Origin: Tolypeutes matacus | Lineage: Eukaryota; Chordata; Mammalia; Cingulata; Chlamyphoridae | Assembly: GCA_026826555.1 (NCBI GenBank) | Contig: JAKSZT010054304.1 | Coordinates: forward strand, 30,535,458 to 30,599,457 | Direction of reading: 5' to 3' | DNA length: 64,000 nucleotides | Shown here: piece after piece, positions 23,860 through 35,065 of the stretch | Layout: each line of letters begins with the position of its first letter | How positions within the stretch are numbered: the first letter of the stretch is position 1 | Translations under genes and position numbers: made by a program | Notes under the pieces: model-generated | The model's input: only the letters and a program-made list of their open reading frames with translations | What the model was told of the DNA's origin: nothing | Database searches by the model: none

Positions 23860-24660
23860 AAAGAAACACAAATGTAACATAATACACATAACTGATAAAG
23901 TAAGTCATCAATGAATGTGGATTAGTTTAAATTGTTTTTGAAAAGAAAAATATTTCTAAATCATAAATAAACAGAAATGCAGTGATTAAAAAAATCTAAA
24001 ATTACAGGCATAAGCAAAGATTTGTTTAGCAAATGTAAATAATAATAAAGCATTATTTTTAATTCTGATTCCTTACAAAGGAGACTTCACTACTAAAAGC
24101 ATTAAATGAGACAAAGGATACTTGATAATGTTAGAAAGTCACATTTTCAAGGAAGTCACAACATACCACTCTTGGACCAAGGTGTCAAGTGAACAAAATT
24201 AAGAAAGTGCATAAAAGATCTAAAGAAAAATATGCTAGATTTTAAAATTTATATCAAGCAATGCACCCTAAATTAATAAAATAATGGAATATATACTCTT
24301 TCCAGCACTTAAGGAATGTTCCCCCAAATTGATCAAATTCCAGAGCAAATAGAGGAATAAAAGCAGTTTCCAGAAAGGATGCCTATTGAAAACCATACTT
24401 TCTTATCTCAGTGCAACAAAATTATAAATTAAAAATAAAATCATAGACCAAGTAAACTCTTTCATCTGGTAATTAAGAGACATTCCATTAATTAACATTT
24501 TGGATAAAAGGTAACATACACACAGAAGTTATGGAATTTGCCAAAACTAATGATAAGAAAATGCAAAGTATCAAAATATGTGGAGCACATATAAAATAAT
24601 GATCAGAGGAAAACTGATATTGCTAAAGTAGATATCAATACAAATTGAAATTAACTATTT
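23860..24660 (+). mobile_element. Very old L1 ORF2 fragment
   Basis: A faint plus-strand likeness to the endonuclease-to-RT linker of L1 ORF2, for example 'tcagtgcaacaaaattata' and 'taattaagagacattcc'. It is heavily decayed and the family is uncertain. Confidence 0.4.
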
Positions 24661-24900
24661 TGTAAAACATTTTTTACACTTTTAATTTTCAAATTTAAAT
24701 TTTCAAACATTTTATATATCTATATTGAGATTCCCCATCACTTATTATACTGATTTTTTAAAAACATTAACATATTCTTATTAGTTGTTTTAAAGTCTTT
24801 ATATGCTAAGTATGATAACAAAGTGATCTCAGGGTTAGGTTGCATTATTTTCCATAAATGTTAATCACAATTTCCTTTATCTTCTTTCTTTCTTCCTTTC

Positions 24901-24983
24901 TTTTTTGGAGGTACTGGGGATTGAACCCAGGACCTCATACATGGGAAGCAGGAGTTCAACCACTGAGCTACATCCACTTCCCA
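24901..24983 (-). mobile_element. DAS-like SINE head
   Basis: The minus-strand head is 'gggaagtggatgtagctcag', with a box B-like 'gggttcaatcccc', and it ends in an A-run (plus-strand TTTTTT). Short copy. Confidence 0.85.
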
Positions 24984-25037
24984 GTGACAGTTGGTTTACT
25001 TCATTTTTTGTTTGCTTGTTTGTTTTGTTTTGTTTTT

Positions 25038-25114
25038 AGGAGGTACCACGGATCAAACCTAGACTTCATACATGGTAAGCAAGCACTCAATTACTTGAGC
25101 TAAATTTGCTCCCC
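25038..25114 (-). mobile_element. DAS-like SINE head, diverged
   Basis: The minus strand reads 'gggagcaaatttagctcaag' with a degraded box B ('ggtttgatccgtgg'). The tail is AAAACAAAACAAAACA-like. It is more diverged than its neighbours. Confidence 0.75.
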
Positions 25115-25324
25115 TATATTCTTATGTCTTATGATTTTTATTGCATAATGGGCATTTTGAACATGTTCAAGAGACTGGATTCTGTTATGATCCTCTGAAG
25201 AATAATTTTTTTTCTTGCAAGTTAACCAGGTCAGGCTGATATTCCAATCTTTTTGTCTGCCCTGCAGTTTCCATCTGCAGCTTTTTTATTGGTTCCCCTG
25301 AGTCTCTTCCAGTCATACATAGCA

Positions 25325-25429
25325 TTTTTTTTTTTTTTTTTTTTTTTTACTGGGAGGTCCCAGAGATCGAACCCGGATCCCTCCATATGGGAGACGGACG
25401 CCCAATCATTTGAGCCACATCCATCCCCC
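25325..25429 (-). mobile_element. DAS-like SINE with about 14-bp target-site duplication
   Basis: The poly-T side is at 25325-25349. The minus-strand head is 'ggatggatgtggctcaaatg' with box B-like 'gggttcgatctc'. ATACATAGCATTTT occurs at 25315-25328 and again at 25431-25444, bracketing the element. Confidence 0.9.
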
Positions 25430-26461
25430 CATACATAGCATTTTAATCAATCATGAATTTCAGTAAATTTTATATTCATATGTGGAGTATTACTTCCTTT
25501 CTGGGGACCCTGAATTCCTGGATTTCTTCCTAAACTTTCTGACTTTTCTCCCATCTCCAAATTCTATCTACTCACCTTACTGCCACCCAAACCACTAGCA
25601 ACTAGAGAGTACATATCGAATGGCCATACACTTGAAATTCTCATTTATGGCAGTTCCCATCTTTCAAAGGTAAATTTTTTTCCAGTTTCTGCCTACTTTT
25701 ATCAATCTTCAGTGCCATATAATACTTTCTTTTTCTATATTTTTCTTCATTTCTTGGTAAATGTTATCTTTGGGATAATTAGTCTGAGGAAGTTACTTCT
25801 CCATTATCAGAAGCCAGAATTATTTTGTTTCAACAATTTCTTAAGACCTTAATATGTGCTCATAAATGGTGTTATATTCAACAGAAATACATGAAGTATA
25901 AAATATTTGTTTACTCCATTAACTTGAGATGGTAATAATTTCAAGCAAAGACAAGGATAAAGAATACATTTGGTTTTTAAAATGAGGATGTGCCAATCAG
26001 GCGATGACAACTAAAAGTCTTATTTTCTCAGTGGCCTAAAAACACCATTTTTTTCTCACTCCTACCACATATATAATATGGGTTGTCAGGGCACTTGTCC
26101 TCAGGTTCCATGCTAAAGAATTCATCTGGTAGCTCGATCCCACTGTCAACAGGACAGGTGAAAAGAGTGATGGATATATTTGCATATATCCATTTGACAT
26201 GTTTCTATCTAAAAGCAGCTCATGCTATTGGCCAGAGCAAGACATATGGTAATGCCTAGCACTAAAATAGAGGGAAATTCAAGTCTATAAAGTGCCCAGA
26301 AAGAATAGAATTTGAAATGATTGTTGAGCAGAACAAATAATTACCATATAACTGAAGGAATAGGGATATGGATAAAGTTTTGGAGACATTTTTGGGTATT
26401 ATGTTCAGGATCGTCTGATGTAATTCACATATAACATTAAACATTTTATTTAACTATTTCT

Positions 26462-27355
26462 TCACTTCCTAGGGCTGTTGTGATAAAGTACCATAAATTG
26501 GGTGGCTTAAAATATCAGAAATTTCTTTTCTCACAGTTCTGCATTTTGAAGTCTGAAGTTAACACGTTGGCAAGGCCATGCTCCTGATGAAACCTGTGGA
26601 GGAGAATTCTTTTAGCTTCTATTGGTGTTCTGGTAATATATGGCTTTGCTTGTCTTGCAGCTTCAGCATTTCAACCTCTGTCTTTGTCCTCTCATGGCAT
26701 TCTCCTCTTATGTCTGTGTGTACCTGTGCTCAAAGTTACCTCTTTGTTTTAGTTTCCTAGGTTGCTCAAAGCAGATACTATAAAATGGGTTGGCTTTAAG
26801 CAATGGTAATTTATTAGCTTACAGTTTGAGGCTGTGAGAATGTCTAAAGTAAGGCATCATCAAGGTGATGCTTTCTTTCTGAAGATAGCTATGATCCTTG
26901 GCAGTACTGCCACATGGCAAGGCACATGGAGGTGTTCACTGGTGTCCTTTCTTTCCAGGTCTCAGTGCTTTCAGCATCTTGCTCCCATGGTTCTCTCTCT
27001 CTTTCTCATTCTATATTCATCCTTTTTATAAAGGACTTCAGTAACAGGATTACAATCCATCCTGAATGAGATGGGTTACACCTTAACTGAAGGAGCCTCC
27101 TCAAAAGATCTTACTTACAATGAATGGGTTTATTCCCACAGTTTGGATTAGCTTTAAGATCATGATTTTCTTGGGTACATACAGTTCCAAACCACCACAC
27201 CAGTCATATTGGTTAGGGCCCACTCTAATCTAGTTTGGCTTCATCTTATCCAATCACATCTTCAAAGACCCTATTTCCAAATAAGGTCACATTCATATGA
27301 CTGAGGATTAGGACTTGTACATATCCTGCAGAAGGGCATCACAATTCAACCCATA
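26462..27355 (-). mobile_element. MLT1-type LTR interrupted by a second LTR
   Basis: Reverse orientation: 'agggctgttgtgataaag', 'aaattgggtggcttaaaa' and 'tcacagttctgcattttg' on the left, then 'ggttagggcccactctaat' and 'ctatttccaaataaggtcac' on the right. These are the canonical halves of a MaLR (MLT1-like) LTR. They are separated by the LTR at 26745-27198. Confidence 0.8.
26745..27198 (-). mobile_element. MaLR-like LTR, family B, nested in the MLT1-type LTR
   Basis: Starts TGTTTTAGTTTCCTAGG and ends near 'aaaccacca'. Landmarks shared with 31495-31946 and 60794-61271 are 'gcaatggtaatttattag', 'cacatggcaaggcacatgg', 'tttataaaggacttcagtaa' and 'catcctgaatgagatggg'. It is younger than the LTR that it splits. 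Confidence 0.8.
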
Positions 27356-27492
27356 AAAATAATAATTAATAATAATCAACACTCTGTATTCGATTTCATG
27401 TTAGTGCAAAAATGAAATATCATTTTGATGGATTTAGTTTTCTCACAACAAAGAAACATATATATGAATATGTGTGTATATCATATACATAA

Positions 27493-28137
27493 TGTGGCAG
27501 TTTGATATTATTGATGAATTCCAAAAAGAAATACTGATTATGTTTGTAAACTGATCTGTTCCTCTGGGCTCATGATAACCCTTTGATTGTATTAGATTCA
27601 GCTGAGATGTCTGATTAAATTATGTTAAATTAGGGCTCTGATCCAACCACGTCAGTAGAGTGCAACTCAGCATTGAGTCCCAGCCCCTTGGGCTGATAAA
27701 ACAGACTCTCACGAGGAAATAGACACACAGAAGCAGATATGCAGGAAGAAAGAGTGTTCCATAGACACACCCTGGGAGGAGAGGTGAGCCTGATAGTCTA
27801 CAGGTGACCTTGTGGAGAAGCCAGAGCAGCTGAGCCCAGAAAGAAATGGACCCCAGGGAAAGTGATGAGTCTTAAGCCAGTCTGTAGCTGAAATTGGAAG
27901 AACCTGGGCCCACAAAGACTTAAGAGGAAGGGGGAAGGCTGAACCCTCGCAGACATTGTCTGCCATCTTGCGTCAACATGTGGCAACACTTTGGTTGAGA
28001 AAGTACCCCTTATAGTATCTTGAGTTGGACTCTTTAGGGCCTGATAATTATAAACTTCTACCCCAAATAAATACCCTTTATAAAAGCCAACAGAGTTCTG
28101 GTAGTTCACATCAGCACCCTTTTGGCTGACTAGTACA
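27493..28137 (+). mobile_element. Solo MaLR-like LTR, family A
   Basis: Begins TGTGGCAGTTTGATATTATTG and ends 'ggctgactagtaca', 645 bases. A CCAAATAAATACCC polyadenylation block sits at about 28062-28075, 60-70 bases before the end, and 'gccatcttgcg' precedes it by about 100 bases. Flanks share ATAA, a weak duplication. Minus-strand open frames of up to 115 codons inside it are not genes. Confidence 0.85.
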
Positions 28138-28219
28138 ATAATCATATTATATTTTGTTAATTTAGTGTTTTCATATGTTTTTCAAACATAGGTAAGTAGC
28201 CAGGTAATCAAAATCCTAA

Positions 28220-28550
28220 TAGGGAAGCTACTTTGTGTGTTATATGAAGAGCAAGGAGACCAATAAGTCTAGACTGGAATGAATAAGGAAGAGAAATGTA
28301 GAAATTCATGAGAGATTTAACAAGGGCAAGACTATTAAAGAAGTTACAGGCCATGATACAGACTTTAGAAATTTTGTTGAGTGAAATTGGAGACCACTGT
28401 AAGATTTTAAGTAGAGTCATGACATCATTTGATTTACTTTTTAAAAGGATCATTCTGGCTGCACTGTAGATTATAAATTTAGGAGTAAATTTACCACTAG
28501 TGAGGCCATTTAGAATCCTATTGTAATAGTCTAGGTCAGATAATATGGTG
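28220..28550 (+). repeat. Ancient mammalian repeat, family not named
   Basis: 'aagattttaagtagagtcatgacatcatttg', 'aaaggatcattctggctgc' and 'ctattgtaatagtctagg' match a very common mammalian repeat I know by sight but cannot name. Confidence 0.5.
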
Positions 28551-28552
28551 AT

Positions 28553-28668
28553 TTTGTCAAATGTGCATATGAATCATATAAATCTTGTTAAACAGCAGCT
28601 TCTGATTTAGTAGATCTGGAATGGGGACTGAGAGTCTACATTTCTAATAAGCTTCCAGGGAAAGCAAG
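28553..28668 (-). repeat. MER5-like hAT fragment
   Basis: 'gtgcatatgaatcatataaatcttgttaaa' followed by 'cttctgatttagtagatctgg' and 'catttctaataagctt' follows the MER5A consensus in reverse. Confidence 0.65.
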
Positions 28669-28765
28669 TGCTGTTTATTCTATGACAAAACTTTCAGTAA
28701 CAAAGATATAATCAACGATTATTTGAAAAGCATATTGATCTTCAGCTGAACATATTTTACTAGAG

Positions 28766-29133
28766 CAGGGATTCGTAATCTTTTTTGTTCTATGGTCCCC
28801 TTTACCGGTCAGGTGAAAAACACGAACCCCTTCTCCAAATGTAGCGGCATTTAGTTTTATGACACTGAACTAGCATAAGGTCTAAAAACTACTGTAATTT
28901 CAAACTATGGATTAGAGTGATTATTCAAGATATGCAACAACTGTAATGTGATATAAAATGAATTCCACTGTAATTTATTGCATACATTCATAAGTGAAGG
29001 AAATGCTAAATTTCAGTTAGAAGTCAGAAAAAATAGATAATAAGTTGATTTTTTTCAATTCAAGCTCATGGGCCCCCTGAAATCTTTCCATGGACCCCTT
29101 GGGTGTCCGTGGAACCCAGGTTAAGAACCCCTG
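28766..29133. mobile_element. Non-autonomous hAT DNA transposon, perfect 8-bp TSD
   Basis: 368 bases. It starts CAGGGATTCGTAATC and ends GGTTAAGAACCCCTG, so the ends form imperfect terminal inverted repeats. TACTAGAG is repeated exactly at 28758-28765 and 29134-29141, the 8-bp duplication diagnostic of the hAT superfamily. No transposase is present, so it moved in trans. Confidence 0.92.
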
Positions 29134-29141
29134 TACTAGAG

Positions 29142-29871
29142 GATAATTTTGTAAATTATTTAATTAATGATTTTATTGCACTGAACTCAAAAAGCAATCT
29201 GCATGACATTGAGTCATTGGAGGGTCATAGTACATATGACATTGATGTCATTGTACAAAATGAGGTTTCATGACTATTCCATGTATAATGAAGAAAACAT
29301 GTATTATCTTATTTTCATAGTATATATTCCCACCCTTTTTTTTCAAATTTTAAGTGCCTTTTGGTTTGAAGTATGCCTCATTTAAATAAGATTTTGCTGA
29401 TTAAAATTTATTTCTTTTATTTTTAACTAAATGTTTCTTTTGTTTAGATTTACAATTTATCTTACCTATATTTACTTAAGTTACTAATATATTAGAGTTT
29501 GTCCTGTCACACTATTTCATATTTACATATAAAACATAATATGTGTGTTAGCTTATACTATTTTATTGATCTTCCATTTTATAGATGAATATTTTTAAAT
29601 AAGTTAATTTTTCTGCTGATTGAAAGTTTTACACTTTATTTTTGTGGTTGTTGTTTTTCTTAGATGCATGGTTTATTGCAAGTAAAGTCAAGGTTTGGTA
29701 CAGTCAAGGCAAGAAGCACATAGAGTGAAGTCTAGGAGGGTTTTAATTGTTTACTCTCCATCAGGATGTGTTACTCTCTCAGTATTTAATTGTGACAATA
29801 CACACAGGGTACTGTCAAGCAGGAAAGTTCCCCTGAGTTTTGGTGTCTAACATAATATTTTGTGTTTTTTT
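29142..29871. other. No recognised feature
   Basis: AT-rich sequence with no coding or repeat evidence. Confidence 0.5.
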
Positions 29872-30740
29872 TAGATTATTATTAGTGAAGTTGTGAGTTT
29901 ACAGAACATTCATACATAAAATACAGGATTTCCATATACCACCCCAACATCAACACTTTGCATTGGTGTGGAACATTAGTAACAATTAATAATACCACTT
30001 TTTAATAATTGTACTAATTTTTAAAATCATCATAGCCAACACTTATTGAAAGAGTCTATGTTCTAGGCACTGTGTGAAGCAATTTACATGGATTACCTCA
30101 TTTAAAACACCCATATGAAATATGTACTATTATTATAATTTTTTAATTTTACTTTTTTAAATTAGAGATGCTGTAGGTTTACAGGAAAACCATGTTAAAA
30201 AAAAAATACAGCAATCCCAAATACCCCCCTATTGTTAGCACTTTGCATTAGTTTGGCACTTTTGTTGCAACTGATGAAAGATTATTAAAATAGAACTATT
30301 AACTATCATCCATATTTTATATTAGTTATATTTTCCCATATACCACCCTATTATTAACACCTTTTATTGGTATCATACTTTTGTTATAATTCATGAAAGA
30401 ACATGCTATAATTGTACTATTAACTATAGTCCATCATCTACAACAGAGCTCTTTGTGTCACACAGTGCTTTATCTTTTAATTTTTATTCTAGTAACATGT
30501 GTGACCTAAAGTTCCCCTTCATTCACATATGTAATTCAGTGCTATTATTTTTGCTCGACAATAATGTGCTACATCACCACCATACATTTCTAAACCTTTA
30601 CAACCAACCTAAATAGAAATTTTGTATAAATTAAGCATCAAATCCCCATTCTCTATGTCCAATCTATCTTCTGGTAACCTATTTTACATTCCCACCAGGA
30701 ACCATCTTCCCTCTCTAATTATGTCTGCCAGCATCACTTC
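29872..30740 (-). mobile_element. L1-lineage 3'UTR fragments flanking a MIR
   Basis: 29872-29995 and 30150-30740 carry the same vocabulary as the 3'UTR at 8780-9930: 'gtgaagttgtgagtttacag', 'caacactttgcattggtgtgg', 'gatgctgtaggtttacagg' and 'ttaactatagtccatc'. A reverse MIR segment lies between them at about 30035-30130 ('ctaggcactgtgtgaagcaa', then 'acatggattacctcattt'). Confidence 0.6.
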
Positions 30741-31494
30741 TAGAAATGTTCTTCTACAGAACTATTCATTCTCTTAATCTGTGCCAGGCTACATCACAGA
30801 TCACCAGATAACTCTATTTAGGGAGTAGGTATATCTCAATGATTTAAATGTCTGTTAAATGTATACTACCAACTCAATCAAACCAGCAATTACACAAATC
30901 TTAAAGGTAATTTTTATGCAACAAACTAATAGGACTAAAACATGAACATTTATTAGACAATAGATAATTTGTTCTCTCAAGTGTAAAAAGCATAAAGAAA
31001 AATCAATTAATAATACAGTAAAATAAAAATCCAAACCATTCTTAGGAATTAAAATGCAAATGTAACAAGAATCCTAAGGAGGTTTTGCATTTTTGAGCCC
31101 ATCTAATAGAAAGGCCAGTAAAATATTAGCGTAATTCTTAAAGAAAGCAAGTTTTTTAGATAATGTTATCTAATTGAACAGGGTTTGAGGTGTTTTTCTA
31201 AACACACTGATTAATGAAATTAAAATTGAAATGTTCTATATGAAATAAATAATAAGTTTAAGGGTAAAGTTGCTTCTAATTGAAAAATTTGCTCGTAAGA
31301 GAAATGTAACACCAAATTAAGGAAAACAAAAGCAGGTCAAAATTCTTAAGATTTACAGAAAACTATCAAGAAAGCTTGATATGCTTAAAAATGAGACTAA
31401 ATAAAAAATAAAAAAGTCATAGGGACTACTGAGCTCATATTCTATGTTAAAAAAAATGTGATATTTAAAAAATACTGGTTTAGAGAAGTCATCT
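30741..31494. other. No recognised feature
   Basis: AT-rich sequence between repeats, without a convincing frame or repeat. Confidence 0.5.
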
Positions 31495-31946
31495 ATTGAA
31501 GTTTTCTAGCAGCCAAAACAAATGCCTTACAATTGGTTGGTTTAATAATAGAAATTTATTGAGTCATGGTTTCAGAGGCTAGTGTGCTTTCTTCCACTCA
31601 ATACTGGTATCTTCCAGTTGGCCCGAAATCTTTGGGGTTCCTTGGCTTTTCCATCACGTGGCAATGCACATGGCAATGTCTTCTCCTTTCTCCTCTGTGT
31701 TCCATTGACTTCCAGCTTCTGGGTGCTTCCCGTGGCTTCTCTTTCTATCTGATTTTCCTTCTGCTTATAGAAAGACTCCAGTAATCTGGATTAAAGTTCA
31801 AGCAGATTCAGTTGGGTCATATCTTAACTGAAATAACATCTTGAAGGGATGTTATTTTTTATGGGTCTGTACACACTGGAATTTGGACTAAGATCAAGAA
31901 CATCCCAAGCTGTGACACCTAATTCAATATACCACACCACCTAAAA
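31495..31946 (-). mobile_element. Solo MaLR-like LTR, family B
   Basis: Shares 'taatagaaatttattgagtc', 'cacgtggcaatgcacatgg', 'cttatagaaagactccagtaa' and 'ttggactaagatcaagaa' with the copies at 26745 and 60794. It closes near 'caatataccaca'. The minus-strand polyadenylation block lies near 31553-31560. Confidence 0.75.
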
Positions 31947-32925
31947 ATCTGATGTAACTCAAAATACTGTTTTTTATGTTTTTTTTATTTTATTTTATTG
32001 CTTCATTTTTCTTTGTTGCTCATAAAGGATCACTAAAATACAGGTTATCTGATTTTAATATGTCAGTTATTCTTTTGATTAGATTATATAATTCATAGTC
32101 AATATGATACATTTTTAACTCTATATGTAATGCATTTTATTTTACAAGTTCTTTTATGTGCATTATCCAAAGTGTTTAAATGAAGTGATGATAGAAAAGT
32201 AATGCATAGCTCTTTATTAGGTTAAAGAACAAAGTAGAGAAAAAAATAAAAAATAAAACAGAGATCATCAAGTAAATGCACCATAGATATTCAATATTTT
32301 TTTAAAAAATTTTATAACAGAGTTTATACTCTGTATTATCAATAAGTATTATTAAGTTTTAAATCAATATATGTCCATAACTGACAATTATTCAGTTCTC
32401 AATATTTCATAACTTTGTAGCTAATTAACATAGAAAAATTTAGGACAAGTAAATATTTTTACCATACATGATAATAATGTCTGGTAGTGCAACAAAGAGT
32501 AATAATGTTACTCAGCATATTTATTCTTTTAATTTGGAATTTCCTTAATGTTTTAATAAATTAATGTGTTCAAAGGTTTTTACAGATTAATGCAGTACTA
32601 CTTTTGATGAAAATACTTCATAATTTACAAAAGATTTTCCTTCAGAATAGTAAATAGTATAGTCTCGATAACTATTTTAAGACATTAGCATGCAGAAAAA
32701 TATTGATTATGAAATGAGCCATTCATCAAATTAAAAGAGAATATTCTTTAATGTTCTGCTTTTAATTTCTTTTTGTTTGGTGTTTATATTTCTTTTGAGG
32801 TTTATAATATGCATCTGGTGATTTGGAGTTCTCTAAGAAATTTGTCAGTGTTTGCATGAATTGCATTTCTTAGAAGAAAGACAAAAATTAATTAAAAAAT
32901 GTTTCCAGCATAAAACCTTTAAACA
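31947..32925. other. No recognised feature
   Basis: AT-rich and featureless to me. Confidence 0.5.
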
Positions 32926-33352
32926 GTTTTGCTGGTTTTTTATGGACCCCAGAAAAAATCATGTTCTTCAAGTGAATCCATTCCTGTGCATGTAAACCTA
33001 TTGTGAGTGGGAAATCTTGATTGGCTTGCTTCCGTTGTGGGTCTTTGATTGGATTATGTCAGTGAGGCATGACCCAGGATGGGTCTTGATCCTCTTGCTG
33101 GGATTCCCTAAATGGAGGACTGAAAGCAGAGATACACAGAAGAAAGTGACAGAGACAGAGAAACTCAGAGAGGCTGAGGGACAGCTCCCAGAGGCCAGAG
33201 GCTGGAATCAGCAGAGCAAAGAAACACAGGAAGAGTTCTGGAGCAAGATGAAGCTGAAGAGACAAGACCCTGAAGAGAGGTGGCTGACGAGTGGATAGGT
33301 ACTGTGCCCTGACATGTGCCTGATTTCCCACAGCTGCAACTTGGTGAGACAG

Positions 33353-33993
33353 TTTGACTGAGATTATTTTTGTGAATCCCAAAAAGAAAAAGATTATGTT
33401 TGTAAACTAATCTATTCCTCTGGGTGTGATATCCTTTAATTGTATCAAATTCAGTGAGGGGCCTCTGATTAAGTTTACTTGATAAAAATCAATTTAGGGT
33501 TCTGATTGGGCTATGTCAGTAAGGTGTAACTCAGGTTGAGTCCCCACTCCCTTGATGGGCTGATATCAACAGACACTCACTCAAGATGACACTAGAAGAG
33601 AGAGAGTTCTGTGTTTTTTTTATCCTGGGGCCCAGGGAGAGATGAGCCATTTGCCTGATAGTTTGCAGCTGACATTGGGAAGAGAGCCAAGAATGATATA
33701 GAAAGCCCAGAAGGAAACAAGCGCTATGCCAGGAGAGACAGGAAGCTCTGAGAGAAAGCCCTATGCCAGCCTGCAGTGTAGAGAAAGGAAGCCCAAATTA
33801 GAAGGCTGAACCCTTCCGGAGATCAGCGACCTTCTTTCTTCATCATGCGGCAACTGACTTTGGCGAAAAAGCAATCTTGACTTGGACTCTTTAGGGCCTT
33901 GTAACTGAAAGTTTTACCCAAAATAAATACCCTTTATAAAAGCCAACAGATTTCTGGTACTTTGTATCAGCACTCCTTTGGCAGACTAATACA
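33353..33993 (+). mobile_element. MaLR-like LTR, family A, first insertion in the nest
   Basis: Runs from 'tttgactgagattattttt' to 'ggcagactaataca'. It matches the copy at 27493-28137 along its length, including CCAAAATAAATACCC near 33919-33930. GACAG occurs at 33348-33352 and 33994-33998 and is the likely 5-bp duplication, which implies that the first few bases of the LTR are lost or altered. Confidence 0.85.
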
Positions 33994-34080
33994 GACAGCA
34001 TCTCTTGATGCCTTGATTTGGACACTTTCACAGACTCAGAACTATAAGCTCTTATTTTAATAAATTTCCATTATATAAGC

Positions 34081-34560
34081 TGTATTAGTCAGGGTTCTCT
34101 CGGGAAACAGAATCAACAAGAGATATCTGTCAATAATATGAGATTTTAAGTCTCTCAGGCGACCATGGGAATGCACAAGTCCAGGTTCCGCAGGCAGGCT
34201 GCAAACTAGGGGCTTCGATGAAAGTCCGATGAAAGGATGTTGATGAGTTTCTGGGAGAAGTTAGGCAACTTCTGTCTGTCCAAGCTTGTCTTCTAGCTGT
34301 CCAAGGACGAGCTGGGAAATTCTCTCTGAATGTTGAAATCACTTCCCCTTTTAAGCCATTCAACTGATTGGATAAAAGCGCCACCCATTGATGATGTAAT
34401 CTCCCTGATTGATGCAGATGTAATCAGCTATCCACGCAGTAAACTCACTGGTGATTGAAGTCCATAAATGCTCTTGTATTACAATTAGCCCAGTGCTTGC
34501 TGGAACAAACACCTGGACACAATTACTTGGCTAAGTTGACACATTAGCCTAACCATCACA
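34081..34560 (-). mobile_element. ERVL/MaLR-type LTR, second insertion, exact 5-bp TSD
   Basis: Exactly 480 bases from TGTATTAGTCAGGG to CTAACCATCACA. TAAGC flanks it at 34076-34080 and 34561-34565. Minus-strand reading has a 'ttaaaagggg' TATA-like block. It is unrelated in its middle to families A and B, but shares the terminal TGTATTAGTCAG. Confidence 0.92.
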
Positions 34561-34616
34561 TAAGCTAACACATTTCTGGTCTATTGCATTGGCAGTCTTC
34601 AGAAACTAAAACAACA

Positions 34617-35058
34617 GTATATTCTTCAGATCTAAGGAGTCCAAATGATAGAACCAAAACAGTTAAATTTACTTGCTAAAATAGACTATTTGCTTAAAAT
34701 TTAATGTTATTTTACCCAATCTTTAAAAAATAAATCAAAGACTAGATCTCCTAAAGAAGCATGTGAAAATTTTGTAGTGTTGATATAACTATGATAATAA
34801 AATTCCAGGTAATACTTATTCTTTGCTTAAGAATCTACAAACATTCATGAACTATTGAACACAGAAACTATTCAATGAGAATGTTCACATTTGTATAGAC
34901 TAATTAAATGCTTGTTTCTTTGTACTCAAAACAGGAGTAATCTTGCACAAAGAAATATTGTTACATAAGTAATATAATTTCAGTTAAAATGCCAGTTTCT
35001 TCAGGGTTAATTCTATCCCTTACTATAACTAAATATTAAATTTTAAATAAAGGGAAAG
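34617..35058. other. No recognised feature
   Basis: AT-rich spacer between two LTR insertions. Confidence 0.5.
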
Positions 35059-35065
35059 GCTGCTA

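Larger units (their letters stand above)
24700..25700 (-). mobile_element. HAL1 5' region carrying three SINEs
   Basis: The non-SINE text reads, on the minus strand, like the 5' part of HAL1: 'gttttaaagtctttatatgc', 'ggattctgttatgatcctctgaag', 'gttaaccaggtcaggctg'. Three independent SINE insertions (24901-24983, 25038-25114, 25325-25429) cut it. Confidence 0.5.
32926..34616 (+). mobile_element. MaLR-like LTR containing two further LTRs
   Basis: The first part, 32926-33352, has 'atcatgttcttcaagtgaatccattcctgtg' and ends 'cacagctgcaacttgg'. The second part, 33994-34080, resumes with 'gacagcatctcttgatgcc' and an AATAAA at about 34060. The last part, 34566-34616, is 'taacacatttctggtctattgcattggcag' to 'aaacaaca'. 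The pieces join into one MaLR-type LTR once the two insertions are removed. Confidence 0.85.

Noticed and set aside
14691..25429. Repeated tRNA-like heads as genuine tRNA genes
   Set aside because: They have A-rich tails, TSDs and degraded cloverleaf parts, which identify SINEs and not functional tRNAs.
27709..28145. Minus-strand frames of 85 and 115 codons
   Set aside because: They are antisense to a solo LTR. Similar text recurs in other LTR copies with different stops.
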